This document shows positions 19,704-29,311 of a stretch of DNA of 64,000 nucleotides, piece after piece. The stretch is from contig NZ_QWEV01000005.1 of the NCBI RefSeq assembly GCF_003858395.1, positions 744,001 to 808,000 on the forward strand, read 5' to 3'. A program made the position numbers and the translations under genes. Position 1 is the stretch's first letter, and each line of letters opens with the position of its first letter. The notes under the pieces are model-generated. The model made no database searches. It saw only the letters and a program-made list of their open reading frames with translations, and was not told the origin of the DNA. This DNA comes from Acidipila sp. EB88. GTDB taxonomy: Bacteria; Acidobacteriota; Terriglobia; Terriglobales; Acidobacteriaceae.

Positions 19704-22445
19704 ATGCATGCAAGGAACTCCGCAAAAGATCTTGTGACCTTCACCCTTGTGCTTGCCGCTGCCACATTCTGCGAACACGCCCAGGCACAAGCTCCTTGTC
19801 ATGGCTCCAACGTACAGGGAGAGATACACGACTCCAGCGGCCTCGTCATTGCCGGCGCGGCCTTGTCGCTCGAGACCGGAGAGTCCTCCACCAGCAATGA
19901 GCAGGGTAAGTTCACGTTCCCGTGCGTGCCTAGCGGCACACACCAGGTGCACATCACGGCACAGGGCTTTGCCGATGCAACGATCGCAGTGGAAGCGCCA
20001 GCCAGGACCACGCTTGCGGTGATGATGCAGGTCGCAGCTGTGCAGACAGACGTGCAGGTCAGCGACGTCGGCGCGCAGGCTCCGGATGCAGCAATAACAA
20101 GCGGCGCTGAGCACACCCTGACGCAGAAAGACCTTGCCTCGCTCGCTGATGATCCTGACGACCTGAAGCGCGAGTTACAACAACTCGCAGCTTCGGCCGG
20201 CGCCAGCCCTGCGAGCACGGTGATCACCGTGGATGGATTTCAGAACGAAACGCAGCTTCCACCCAAGAGCTCGATCGAATACATCAAGGTGAATCCCGAC
20301 ATGTACTCCGCGGAGTATCGCGAGCCTCCGTTTGAAGGTGGTCGCGTCGAGGTCTACACAAAGCCCGGGCAGAGCGCCTATCACGGTGCGTTGTTCACCA
20401 CCAACGGCAGCTCGTGGATGAATGCGCGCAATCCGTTTTCAGTGAGCAAGGGCGCGCTCGGCAAGCAGCGTTACGGGTTCGAGCTGAGCGGGCCGGTGCG
20501 CAAGCAGGGCAGTGACTTCGCGCTTACGCTGGAGCATCGCGAAATCGATGACACCGCGGTGGTCAACGCCGTTACGCTGGACCCTGCGGGCAACCAGCTC
20601 AATACCGTGAACTCTGTGCCGATCCCGCAGGCACTCTGGCTGGCGACGGCACGACTGGGCTGGCAGCTTGGCGACCACAACACCTTTGTCGCCGCGTATA
20701 GCGGCAACACCAACCACCTGGAAAACCTGGGCGTAGGCGGCACCTCGCTCGCCGAAGCCGGCTATACGAGCGACACGTACGAGCACCAGCTCAAGCTCAG
20801 CAACATCACGCTGGCTTCCGCGAAGTTGATGCACGAAGCCCGGGTCTCTCTTGACTGGCAGGGTGAAAGCGATTCGCCGCTCTCTGCTGCTCCGCAGGTA
20901 CAGGTGGCTGGCGCGTTCACGGGCGGCGGCGCTGCACTGGGCGCACAAAGGCTGCACGAGCTTACGACGGAGGTCGATGATGATGCAGTGTTGAGCACCA
21001 GCAAGCACCTGCTCAAAATCGGCGTACAGTTCCGCAACACCGCCGTGCACGACCAGCTCACGCAGAACTTCAACGGCAGCTACACCTTTGGCGGAGGCAC
21101 GGCCCCGGTGCTGAATGCGCAGGGACAGCCTGTTGCGGCGCAGACCGAAACCATCTCCGGCCTGGAGCAGTACCGGCGCGCCCTGCTGGGGCTGCCCGGT
21201 GGAGCAGCCACGGCGTTCACAAATGTTGCGGGCAATCCCTCGGTCAGCTTCAACCAGACCCGGGCTGCGCTGTATGTGCAGGACAGCTGGAAGCTGCGCT
21301 CCAATGTTCAGGTTGCGATGGGTTTCCGCTACTACCTTCAGAACAAGCCCAGCGTGTACAGCGGGGCGACGCCACGGCTTGGAGTCGCGTGGACGCCGGA
21401 CAAGAAAGCGACCTGGCAGCTGCACGCGCATGTCGGCCTGTTTACCGGGCAGTACGGTTACGACGACGAGCAGGAGTTGCTGCGCATGGACGGCGTGCAG
21501 CGTGTCACCAGCACGGTATATAACCCCGACTTCAATAATCCGCTCGGTGGAGGCGCAACCATCATTCACTCGCTGCGCACCGTCAACCCACGCCTCGCCA
21601 ACATCAACTTCTCCATTGCAAACGGCGGCGGCTCGCACGACTTCCCGCACGGCTGGACCGTGGCAATGGACTACTACCAGGCGCGCCTGTGGAATGCTCC
21701 GCGCACGCAGAACGTCAACTCACCGTTGAATAACGACCCTGCCGGGCCCCGCCCAGGCACCCCGGATCTGAACGTACTGCAGTTGAACAACAGCGCGCAG
21801 GGCAGCGCCAATGTGGAGTTCTTCAGCGTCAGTCAGCACGCGATGAAGCGCTTCAACTTCTTCGCGGGCGGAGTGCGCGTCAACCTCGTGGACGACAACG
21901 ACGACAGCGAGTTCTTTACGCCCCAAAGCTCACGTACGGATGCCGGCGAGTTCGCGCATCGCTCGGGCCAGGGCGTGTGGCAGCTCTTCGGCAACGGCTC
22001 GCTTACCGTTCCAGGCGAAGTCGCATTCAGCACCGACATCCATGCCGCCAGCGGTGCGCACTACAACATCACCACCGGCTTTGACAACAACGGCGACGGC
22101 AACTTCAACGATCGCCCGCAATATGCAACTGCCGGAGACACAAATGCATTCGCCACCCGGTATGGTTCGCTGGTTTCAAGCGGCGGCATCGGGGTGTTCC
22201 CTCGCAATGCTGCGCGGCTCCCGTGGACGGTGTACATGGACGTCAACGCACAGCGCGCATTCAAAATATCGCACCACAAGGTCGATCCGCAGCAGACCCT
22301 TACCGTGAACGTGCGTTCCTCCAACCTGCTCAACCACACGAATGTGACGGCGCAGGGCGGCGTTCTGGGGTCGCCTTTGTTTGGACAGTCGTATGGCGCA
22401 GACAACAGCCGGCGCGTGGAGGCGGGCGTGCGCTACAGCTTCTAG
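19704..22445 (+). CDS. TonB-dependent outer-membrane receptor with N-terminal carboxypeptidase-regulatory domain
   Basis: About 913 residues from ATG 19704. A signal peptide (LVTFTLVLAAATFCEHAQAQ) is followed by a CarboxypepD_reg beta-sandwich (VQGEIHDSSGLVIAGAALSL, GKFTFPCVPSGTHQVHI). A plug domain has VITVDGFQ and PDMYSAEYREPPFEGGRVEV. The remainder is a C-terminal beta-barrel of repeating aromatic strands ending in the outer-membrane signature VEAGVRYSF. These Oar/SusC-like receptors import large ligands such as oligosaccharides using TonB energy and are numerous in Acidobacteriota. The plug lacks the long LPLNGR segment of the second receptor in this window. The GH3 gene nearby suggests a glucan or xylan substrate, which is an inference. 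Confidence 0.85.
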   Translation: MHARNSAKDLVTFTLVLAAATFCEHAQAQAPCHGSNVQGEIHDSSGLVIAGAALSLETGESSTSNEQGKFTFPCVPSGTHQVHITAQGFADATIAVEAPARTTLAVMMQVAAVQTDVQVSDVGAQAPDAAITSGAEHTLTQKDLASLADDPDDLKRELQQLAASAGASPASTVITVDGFQNETQLPPKSSIEYIKVNPDMYSAEYREPPFEGGRVEVYTKPGQSAYHGALFTTNGSSWMNARNPFSVSKGALGKQRYGFELSGPVRKQGSDFALTLEHREIDDTAVVNAVTLDPAGNQLNTVNSVPIPQALWLATARLGWQLGDHNTFVAAYSGNTNHLENLGVGGTSLAEAGYTSDTYEHQLKLSNITLASAKLMHEARVSLDWQGESDSPLSAAPQVQVAGAFTGGGAALGAQRLHELTTEVDDDAVLSTSKHLLKIGVQFRNTAVHDQLTQNFNGSYTFGGGTAPVLNAQGQPVAAQTETISGLEQYRRALLGLPGGAATAFTNVAGNPSVSFNQTRAALYVQDSWKLRSNVQVAMGFRYYLQNKPSVYSGATPRLGVAWTPDKKATWQLHAHVGLFTGQYGYDDEQELLRMDGVQRVTSTVYNPDFNNPLGGGATIIHSLRTVNPRLANINFSIANGGGSHDFPHGWTVAMDYYQARLWNAPRTQNVNSPLNNDPAGPRPGTPDLNVLQLNNSAQGSANVEFFSVSQHAMKRFNFFAGGVRVNLVDDNDDSEFFTPQSSRTDAGEFAHRSGQGVWQLFGNGSLTVPGEVAFSTDIHAASGAHYNITTGFDNNGDGNFNDRPQYATAGDTNAFATRYGSLVSSGGIGVFPRNAARLPWTVYMDVNAQRAFKISHHKVDPQQTLTVNVRSSNLLNHTNVTAQGGVLGSPLFGQSYGADNSRRVEAGVRYSF

Positions 22446-22470
22446 CGCCGCCTGCCGCGTGCGCCCTGCT

Positions 22471-22860
22471 TTATACCCAGCCTTCGGTCGTGACGCGGGC
22501 CGCGAGCATCATCTCCGCGATGACGCCGGCGTGCTCGCCCCAGCCGTGAAACGGCACGGGATCAATCAGGCGCAGGTCCGTGCGATCGCCGATGACTCGT
22601 CCATACCCGAGCCAGATGTGCGTGTTGGAGGTGGGTGGCCGCTGCGCGGCGCGGCTTCCACACACAATCCCGTCCTCCGTGGCAGCCACCAGGAACTGGT
22701 ACGAGTCGCCGGTAATGGTCTTGGCCAAAATGGCCACGGCGTCGGAAGCGCCAAAATGCTGGTTGAGTGGAACCATACGCTCCTGCAGCCACACAGAGCA
22801 TGACCGCACGGCGTCCGGCATGGTGGCCTCCAACATGCACGCGTTCTCAGGTGAGTTCAT
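22471..22860 (-). CDS. Hypothetical protein
   Basis: 129 residues from ATG 22860, which follows GGAGA at good spacing. The sequence MNSPENACMLEATMPDAVRS is followed by CSVWLQERMVPLNQHFGASD, DSYQFLVAATEDGIVCGS, SNTHIWLGYGRVIGDRTDL and PVPFHGWGEHAGVIAEMML. It looks like a compact alpha/beta cytoplasmic protein with no signal peptide. No family recognised. It is convergent with the TonB receptor and divergent from the GH3 gene. Confidence 0.55.
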   Translation of the reverse strand: MNSPENACMLEATMPDAVRSCSVWLQERMVPLNQHFGASDAVAILAKTITGDSYQFLVAATEDGIVCGSRAAQRPPTSNTHIWLGYGRVIGDRTDLRLIDPVPFHGWGEHAGVIAEMMLAARVTTEGWV

Positions 22861-23138
22861 ATCGTCTCCAGTTTTCGCGATACTTTGTCGCGAATCTGAA
22901 CCCAGTAGAACTCCCCCGGCCGCGCTGTTCAGACGGGCATCGCGCTTTCGCATCACCGAGGTAAGCACGCTCCCGCGTTGTGCCTCTTCCGGGGAATCCG
23001 GGGTGCACTGCTTTCGAGGCATTGGGCCTGCTCGGGCGCCCTGCAGACCAGACCAGGCCAGACGCTTCCGTTTTCAGATGGCTTGTCTTTGGCACACCTG
23101 TGTACGATCAGCGGTGCCCTGCGGGCCCTGGAGTCATC

Positions 23139-25822
23139 ATGCGATCGCTTGCGTCTGTCTGCATTTTTGCCGTTGTGTCTGCACTTCCTCTCGCGGCCCA
23201 GGTCGTTCCTCCTGAAAACGCCAACGAGGCACGCATCGAGAAACTGCTGCAGCAGATGACGCTCGAGGAGAAGATGAGCCTCATCCGTGGCGAAGTGGAG
23301 CCCGATGCCACAAGCCAGGGACAGGCGGGCTTTCTGCCGGGCGTCCCCCGCCTCGGCATTCCAACGCTGCGCATGGCGGACGGCCCTCCCGGGGTGCTGA
23401 CGCGCATCGCGGGTCAGGCGCAGACCGCGACGATGGGCGTCGCCGCCACCTGGAGCGTGCGGGATGCCGAACTGAATGGCGAAGCGATCGGCAAGGAGGC
23501 GCGCTCACTCGGGATCGACGTGGTGCTGCAGCCGTTCATCAACATCGATCGCGACATCACTTTTGCCAGGGCCTACAACACGCTGGGCGAAGACCCCTTC
23601 CTGAGCGGCGTCATGGGAGCCGGCGAGGTGCGCGGGGAGCAGGCGCAGGGCGTCATGTCGATGGCCAAGCACTACGTCGGCTATGACACCGACGGCTACA
23701 ACGTGTACGTGGATCCGCAGACGCTGCACGAAGTGTATGTCGCTCCGTTCGACGCTGCCATCCGTGCTGGCGTCGCTTCGATCATGTGCTCGTACAACAA
23801 GCTCAATGGCACCTTTGCCTGCGGTAACAGCGATGTCATGCAGACGGTCCTGCGCGACGAACTGCACTTTAGGGGCTTCGTCACGTCGGACTGGGGCGCC
23901 GTGCACAACGTGGACTTCATCAACCATGGCCTGTCGATGGAGATGCCCGGCGAGGTGCCGGACGATAGCCCGTTCGCGGGCATGATGCACACCTACTTTC
24001 GCACCGCGCCGGCGCGCACGGCCGCACCCACCAAGCCGAACGAAGCAGCACTTGCGGGCATGCTGGGCGGCACCATCCCCGAGGAGCCGAAAGGCGGCGG
24101 CATGGATCTCGGAGCATTTCCGAAGGACTCGGATCCGCGCATCATGCGAGACGTGCTCAAAAGCGGCGTCGTGAGTGAAGCGACAATCACGCAGGCAGCG
24201 CGCTATGTGCTGTACGAGATCGACCGCTTCGGCTATCTCGACGGCAAACAGAAGCACGATGTGACGCCGCAGGATTTTGAGGGCAATGGCCGCATTATCG
24301 AGAAGACAGCCGAGGATGCAGCGGTGCTGCTCAAGAACGAGGGTGGCGTGCTGCCGTTGAAGCGGGACGATCTTGCGAGCCTCGCGTTGATTGGGCCGAC
24401 AGCTGGGCAGGTGGCCTCGATCGGGACTTTCGGCGAGCGCTCGCCGGGCGTGACCGAGCGGCAGGTGGGACCGCTCGAAGCACTGAAGAAGCTTGCGCCG
24501 GACGCGAAGGTGACCTTTGCCGTCGCGGACGATATGACGGGGAAGCCGATCGACGCGACGATGTTCTCGCATGACGGCAAACCCGGGCTGTTGCGCACCG
24601 ATGCAGGCGGACAATCCACTACGGACCCCTCGATTGACTTCACCAGGAAGAACGGCAACGCCCTGCCCGCGAACAGCGAGGTGACCTGGAAAGGCCAGCT
24701 TACCGTGACCTCGGCTGGTTCGTACTGGCTCTACCTGCAGGCCCTTGGCACGCGCGGCGTGCTCTCGATCGACGGCAAGGAAGTGGGACGAACGGGTGCG
24801 GTGAAAGGCACGGTGCACGGCGATGTGCAGCATGCCTCGCAGGATAACGGCCTGCCAACGACTGACGGCCTCGACAACGTGCGTCGTGCCGTGGAGTTGT
24901 CGAGCGGAGCACACGCGATAGAGGTCAAGACCACCCTCGACACCTCGAACCTGCCTGTGCAGATTCGGCTCGGCTGGAGCACACCGGCGAGCCGCAAGGC
25001 CGATCACGATGCGGCGATCGCAGCAGCGAAAGCCGCGAAGACCGCCGTGGTGTTTCTGTGGACCCGCGGCAAGCCGGCCTTTGCACTGCCGGGCGACCAG
25101 GACCAGTTGGTTGAAGACATCGCCGCGGTCAATCCCAACACGATCGTGGTGCTGAATACGAGCGAGCCCATCGCGATGCCCTGGCTTCCACGGGTCAAAG
25201 GGGTGCTCGAGATGTGGTGGCCGGGCGACGAAGGCGGCTGGGCAACCGCCAAGACACTGCTGGGGCAAAGCAATCCGGGGGACGTCTTCCCATCACGTGG
25301 GCGAAGCAGCTGGGCGACTATGCGGCCACTTCGCCGGCACACCCGGAGCGCTCTGCCAAGGGCGTCGATGGCAAAACAACCTTTTCGGAAGGAGTGCTGG
25401 TGGGGTATCGCTGGTTCGACGAGCAGAAGATCGAGCCACTGTTCCCGTTCGGCTATGGCCTTTCCTACACGCACTTTGCGCTGTCCGGGCTGAAAGCCAG
25501 GACCAATGCTGATGGTGGCGCGACCGTGACGATCCACGTGAAAAACGCCGGCAGCCTCGCGGGCGACGCCGTGCCCGAAGTCTACCTGGCAGCACCGGCG
25601 ACCAGGCCCGAGGGTGCGCAGTTTGCACCCAGAACCCTCGCCGCTTTTGACCGGGTTTCACTCAAGGCCGGCGAAGAGCGCGACGTCACGCTCGAGGTAA
25701 AACCACGTGCGTTCGAGTACTGGTCTGTGCAGGACAAGGCGTGGAAGAAGCCGGCCGGCGTACGCACGATCCTGGCTGGCGGCTCGTCGCGCGACCTGCC
25801 GCTGAGCGCGGAGGTCCGGTAA
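23139..25822 (+). CDS. Glycoside hydrolase family 3 beta-glucosidase/xylosidase, one frameshift
   Basis: Exported enzyme of about 894 residues: signal peptide MRSLASVCIFAVVSALPLAA, then the GH3 (alpha/beta)8 domain (EEKMSLIRGE, RLGIPTLRMADGPPG, LQPFINIDRDITFARAYNTL, MAKHYVGYDTDGY). The nucleophile Asp is in GFVTSDWGAVH. The GH3 C-terminal domain starts VLLKNEGGVLPL and contains an inserted PA14-like segment (GSYWLYLQALGTRGVLSIDG). A fibronectin-III-like end domain follows (VTIHVKNAGSLAGDAVPEVY). At the G run 25277-25281 the frame is lost by one missing G; SNPGG-RLPITWAKQLGDY continues correctly in the next frame to a TAA at 25822. It probably cleaves beta-glucosides or xylosides in the periplasm. 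Confidence 0.85.
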
Positions 25823-25908
25823 GCGGCGACTGCTTAGGCTTCCGCGCATCCCGGGTAAGCAGGTCCGTCGCCTCGCCAGCCGCGCATACCGGGCGCTGCA
25901 GGTGCGGG

Positions 25909-26870
25909 TCAAGCGTGCAGCGGTGTGGCGTCGCCCGGGGCGTAGAAGCCGTGGCCGCGCAGAATACGCTGCCCTTCGTCGCCACGCAGCAGCGCAAGAA
26001 AGTCTGAAGCCCCTTTTGGATTTGCCGCCTGCTTCAAGCAGGCGGCGTAGAACACCAGCGGCTCCGGGTAGAACGTCTTGTCGTTTAGAGCGAGCGAAAT
26101 CTCGGGGTGCTCACTGCGAACGTTCTGCCGGCTCAGGTTCACATCCTCCGGCAAGGCAAGAAACGGCTGTCCGCTGTTGGCGGGGCCGCTCCTGTAAACA
26201 GCCATCACATCCACGTCCCCGCTCGCAAACAGGGCCTGCCCATTGCCCCGGGGAGCACCTGCGCGGGGTTTAGCGGCGAGCCCAGCACCGTCTCAACCAG
26301 GTTCGGCACGTTGTACTTCTTCGCCGCAATCATCAACGCAAACAGAAAAGCACGCCCGCTTGGGTCAGCCGAAGGATTGGAGCGCGCGATGCGCAACCCG
26401 GGAGTCTGCAACAGCTCCCACCAGTTCCCATGGCCCTGCCGGGCCTGCTCGAACTGCGCAGCAAACCGGCTTTTCGGGCTGCAGATCAACACGAGCTCCG
26501 TGCGCGCCACCGGGTACGCCATCTCCGCCCGCCCAGCCCGGAGCACGGTGACCACCGGGGACGCCGTGATCGAGACGAAAAGGTCAGCGCTCAGAGATCC
26601 GTTGATGAGCGCATGCGCCACAGCGTCTGCCCCTTCCGTGTGACTGCCGAGTTCGAGGTGCAGCCACTGTGCGGCGGCCAGCTTGAGCGGGCCTTCCAGC
26701 ATGGCGCGAAACGATCCGGCAGATGCCACCGACAGGGAGCCCGCCGCGTCCTTACCCTCAGATGGCGCTGGGTTCTGCGCGTACAGAGTGCCCGGCGCCA
26801 GGGATAGGCCAGCCATAGACCATGCGAAGTTGCCCAGAAACACCCTGCGGCTTGAATTGAAACTGATCAT
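25909..26870 (-). CDS. Extracellular solute-binding protein (ModA/WtpA-like), one frameshift
   Basis: Periplasmic binding protein of about 320 residues from ATG 26870. The N-terminus NSSRRVFLGNFAWSMAGLSL is Tat-like. The body matches the molybdate/tungstate-binding family: SVASAGSFRAMLEGPL, then ADLFVSITASPVVTVLRAGR, YPVARTELVLICSP, a typical GLRIARSNPSADPSGRAF and a C-terminal VDVMAVYRSGPANSGQPFLA. The frame breaks at the CCCCGGGG run 26246-26253; one more base gives LP-GNGQALFASGDVDV. No ABC permease or ATPase gene is beside it, so it is an orphan as seen here. Ligand identity (molybdate, tungstate or sulfate) is unproven. Confidence 0.7.
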
Positions 26871-27125
26871 GATATCGATTCTAGACAGCTTATTCTGCAA
26901 GGCGCAGGCAAACTCGTGCTTTCGAATCGTGTCTCATCAGCGCGGCCGGTCAATGCCTCGACTGGCCACGGAGTGCAGCGTGAAGCCGGGGAGGACTTCA
27001 CTCCCCGAAGGTGGGTGTTCGTGGTATCGAGGTATATTTTGGGCAAAATGGGTACGGGTTACCATTGATGACCATAGGTGCCATGTGGTAACACTTGGGC
27101 AAGCTTGTAACAGAGCTGAGGAACA

Positions 27126-27554
27126 TCACACAGACGCCGAGGTGACCATGTTAGTAGCAGTGAGTGTTGCCATGATGATGGCGTGCAGTGCATGCGTTGT
27201 CGGTTCCATGATTAAAGCCGGAATGGGTTCGGAAGAATAGCTCCACGCGCGGAGGAGGCTTGCGCGTGGCGACACGCTGTCCCGATCCGTTGACAGCCCT
27301 ATCAAGATTTCGGGCCGGCAGGACGCCTCCCGCTCCTGCGTGCGCCTGAACTTCCCCGAGTAGACAGCAGCAAAGACCGCCGTGAGCCGCCCCATCGCGT
27401 CCGCCACGCAGCCCACACATTCTGGACAGAGCCATCGGTGCACGTCCCGCTCTAGCGCATAGCCGGCAAATGCTGTGCATCGGCTGCCACCGCCAGCACG
27501 CACCTCCCCTCCCGCGAATCCTTCATCCAAGGCACGCGCCGCGAGCCCCGGCAC
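27126..27554 (-). CDS. Doubtful Cys-containing hypothetical protein
   Basis: Open frame of up to 142 residues. Its middle part, AGYALERDVHRWLCPECVGC followed by VADAMGRLTAVFAAVYSG, looks protein-like. The His-Cys-Cys-Cys cluster recalls small zinc-binding proteins. The rest is Arg- and Ser-rich and less convincing, and the true start is unclear (an internal GTG near 27495 is possible). It overlaps the plus-strand micro-ORF at 27148, so at most one of the two is likely to be real. Confidence 0.25.
   Translation of the reverse strand: MPGLAARALDEGFAGGEVRAGGGSRCTAFAGYALERDVHRWLCPECVGCVADAMGRLTAVFAAVYSGKFRRTQEREASCRPEILIGLSTDRDSVSPRASLLRAWSYSSEPIPALIMEPTTHALHAIIMATLTATNMVTSASV
27148..27240 (+). 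CDS. Possible 30-residue membrane peptide
   Basis: ATG with a good GAGGTG site 5-10 bases upstream. It encodes a single hydrophobic segment (MLVAVSVAMMMACSACVVGS) and a short polar tail (GMGSEE). It lies just downstream of the GTTACC/GGTAAC inverted repeat. Small single-span peptides are easily missed, but chance frames of this size are common, so this is only a candidate. Confidence 0.3.
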   Translation: MLVAVSVAMMMACSACVVGSMIKAGMGSEE

Positions 27555-27652
27555 CTGCCCAAGCTACCGGCACCCTTGGTTGTTCCTGATTGTGATTGCA
27601 GGCAGTGCCCTTACACTTGAACCCAACTCGGCTACTTCGGAGCAGGTATCGT

Positions 27653-29230
27653 ATGAAACGTTCTCGTCTGCTGGTGGCTCTTCCCTTTGTACTTGCCTCC
27701 CTGACCCGCGCATCCACACCGATCGCCAGCAGCGAACCGCCCCCCAGTCCTGCATCGTCCGCTTTGGACGCGGACCTTGCGGTGAATGCTGCCAAGGTGC
27801 CGGGCGTTGACATAGGCGCGCAAGTAAACAACGCGATCCTTGCGCTGCCCACGCCAGCCGTGGCATCGGGTGACACGGTTCAGCATTGCGGAGTGGTCGA
27901 GATCCCGCAGAACGCGTACACATTCTCGACTACGATCATCAAGCCAAACTGCGTCACGCTGGAAGGAAACGGGGCAAAGCTGAGCTACACCGGCAAAGGA
28001 TACGGGATCATTTCGGCTTCCCCGGTGCTAGGCGGAGCCGCTACCCTCGCGAATGCTGTAGGCGGCATCAATAACCTGTGGCTCTTTGGCGGCGCAAACC
28101 TGTCGGCCGGTCCAACCACAAGCAATGGCCTGGCAGGCCTGCTCGTGGGAGGAGACCCCTCAGGTGCAACACCGGCTAACTACGGCGCACAGCACCAGAC
28201 CTACAACAACATGCATATCGAAGGCTGGCAGAACGGCGTCTTCATCGGCCGTCTGTCGTCGCTCGACTCTTTCCATGGCGGGGACATCAACAACAACGGC
28301 AATGGCATCTGGTACCCGATCAACGCCACGTTCGGGTCGGGCGAGGATTACTCCTTTTTCGGTACGGAGATCAACAACTCCTACAGCACGGGGATCCTGA
28401 ATGATGGCTGCGGTGAGTTCCGCATGCATGGCGGTTCCATCGACTACACAGGCGGCGTACCCGGGCAGCCTTTCTACAAAGGGGTAAAGCCTGCTCTCTC
28501 CGGACAGTGCGTGGACTTCCAGGCATTTGGAACGCACATCGAGCAGGATGGCGGCCCTATGCTGCAGGTGCAGCATGGCGCCGTTTCGCTCTTTGGCGGC
28601 GAGTTATATGCTTCGTCAAAGACCGCTACCCGGACCTCCTACATCAACGTAGTGGGCAGCGCGATCTCCAAGATCGAGAGTTGGGGAACGCAGTACTCTG
28701 CGGATCACCCGATGAATAGCAACGTCTCCTGGAACCAGACGGTCAAGGGCGGCGCCGTGTCTTTGCATGGCACACAGCTGGATGATTCGTGTGTCGCTCC
28801 CGTCACCGGCAATGTGAACAACGTAACGAACTGGGATGTTGTGAAGAACAACCAGGCGTTTGGTCCTTCCTCGCGTGCGGCCGCAGGCGGCGTTGGTGGG
28901 AACGGTATGCCCGCCAGCCTGCAGAGCGGGAAGCGGGCCGAGCTGGTCCGTTACAACGATGCAGGCATGCGCACCACGGGAGGCTTCACGACTCCGGCCG
29001 ATTCCGGCGGAGCAGGCGCAGAAGATGCTGAACAGGTGCGGGCAAACGACATGGCTCACGAAACGAACGAAGTGGCGATCTCGTCGACCCACCTGACTCA
29101 CCCGACATGGACGAGTGGCCCCTCGGCACCCGCGCATGCCTGCACAAGCGGCTCGCTCTACTCCGATACGGCACCGGCAGCAGCCCACACACTCTGGGTC
29201 TGCCAGGCAGGGTCGTGGGTAGCCAAATAG
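27653..29230 (+). CDS. Secreted right-handed beta-helix-like protein
   Basis: 525 residues from ATG 27653. The signal peptide is RLLVALPFVLASLTRASTPI. The mature part opens with DADLAVNAAKVPGVDIGAQV, typical of pectate-lyase/phage tail-spike-like proteins, followed by VVEIPQNAYTFSTTIIKPNC and VTLEGNGAKLSYTGKGYGII. Strand-turn repeats continue with many Asn/Gly turns, for example SFHGGDINNNGNGIWYPINA and MHGGSIDYTGG. This pattern is that of parallel beta-helix polysaccharide lyases or binding proteins, although no catalytic residues can be assigned. The C-terminal 100 residues include a CTSGSLYSDTAPAAAHTLWV segment often found at the end of secreted adhesin-like proteins. It fits the surrounding carbohydrate-use region. 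Confidence 0.65.
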   Translation: MKRSRLLVALPFVLASLTRASTPIASSEPPPSPASSALDADLAVNAAKVPGVDIGAQVNNAILALPTPAVASGDTVQHCGVVEIPQNAYTFSTTIIKPNCVTLEGNGAKLSYTGKGYGIISASPVLGGAATLANAVGGINNLWLFGGANLSAGPTTSNGLAGLLVGGDPSGATPANYGAQHQTYNNMHIEGWQNGVFIGRLSSLDSFHGGDINNNGNGIWYPINATFGSGEDYSFFGTEINNSYSTGILNDGCGEFRMHGGSIDYTGGVPGQPFYKGVKPALSGQCVDFQAFGTHIEQDGGPMLQVQHGAVSLFGGELYASSKTATRTSYINVVGSAISKIESWGTQYSADHPMNSNVSWNQTVKGGAVSLHGTQLDDSCVAPVTGNVNNVTNWDVVKNNQAFGPSSRAAAGGVGGNGMPASLQSGKRAELVRYNDAGMRTTGGFTTPADSGGAGAEDAEQVRANDMAHETNEVAISSTHLTHPTWTSGPSAPAHACTSGSLYSDTAPAAAHTLWVCQAGSWVAK

Positions 29231-29311
29231 CGGCTGCCGGTTTCCCTGTACGGCCGACAACCGGAATCACTGAAGCCGCGTCGCGAGTCAGCATCCTGAC
29301 AGGAACAGGTG

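Larger units (their letters stand above)
26871..27652. other. Intergenic region with GTTACC/GGTAAC sites and possible micro-ORF
   Basis: About 780 bases between divergent genes. GTTACCA at 27058-27064 and TGGTAAC at 27086-27092 form an inverted repeat, with a further GTAAC at 27107. A small hairpin, GGGGAG-N7-CTCCCC, lies near 26985. A micro-ORF at 27148 and a minus-strand frame at 27126-27554 are possible genes, listed separately. Confidence 0.4.

Noticed and set aside
23505-25268. 587-residue minus-strand frame opposite the GH3 gene
   Set aside because: No motif and no start context. The plus strand encodes an unambiguous GH3 enzyme.
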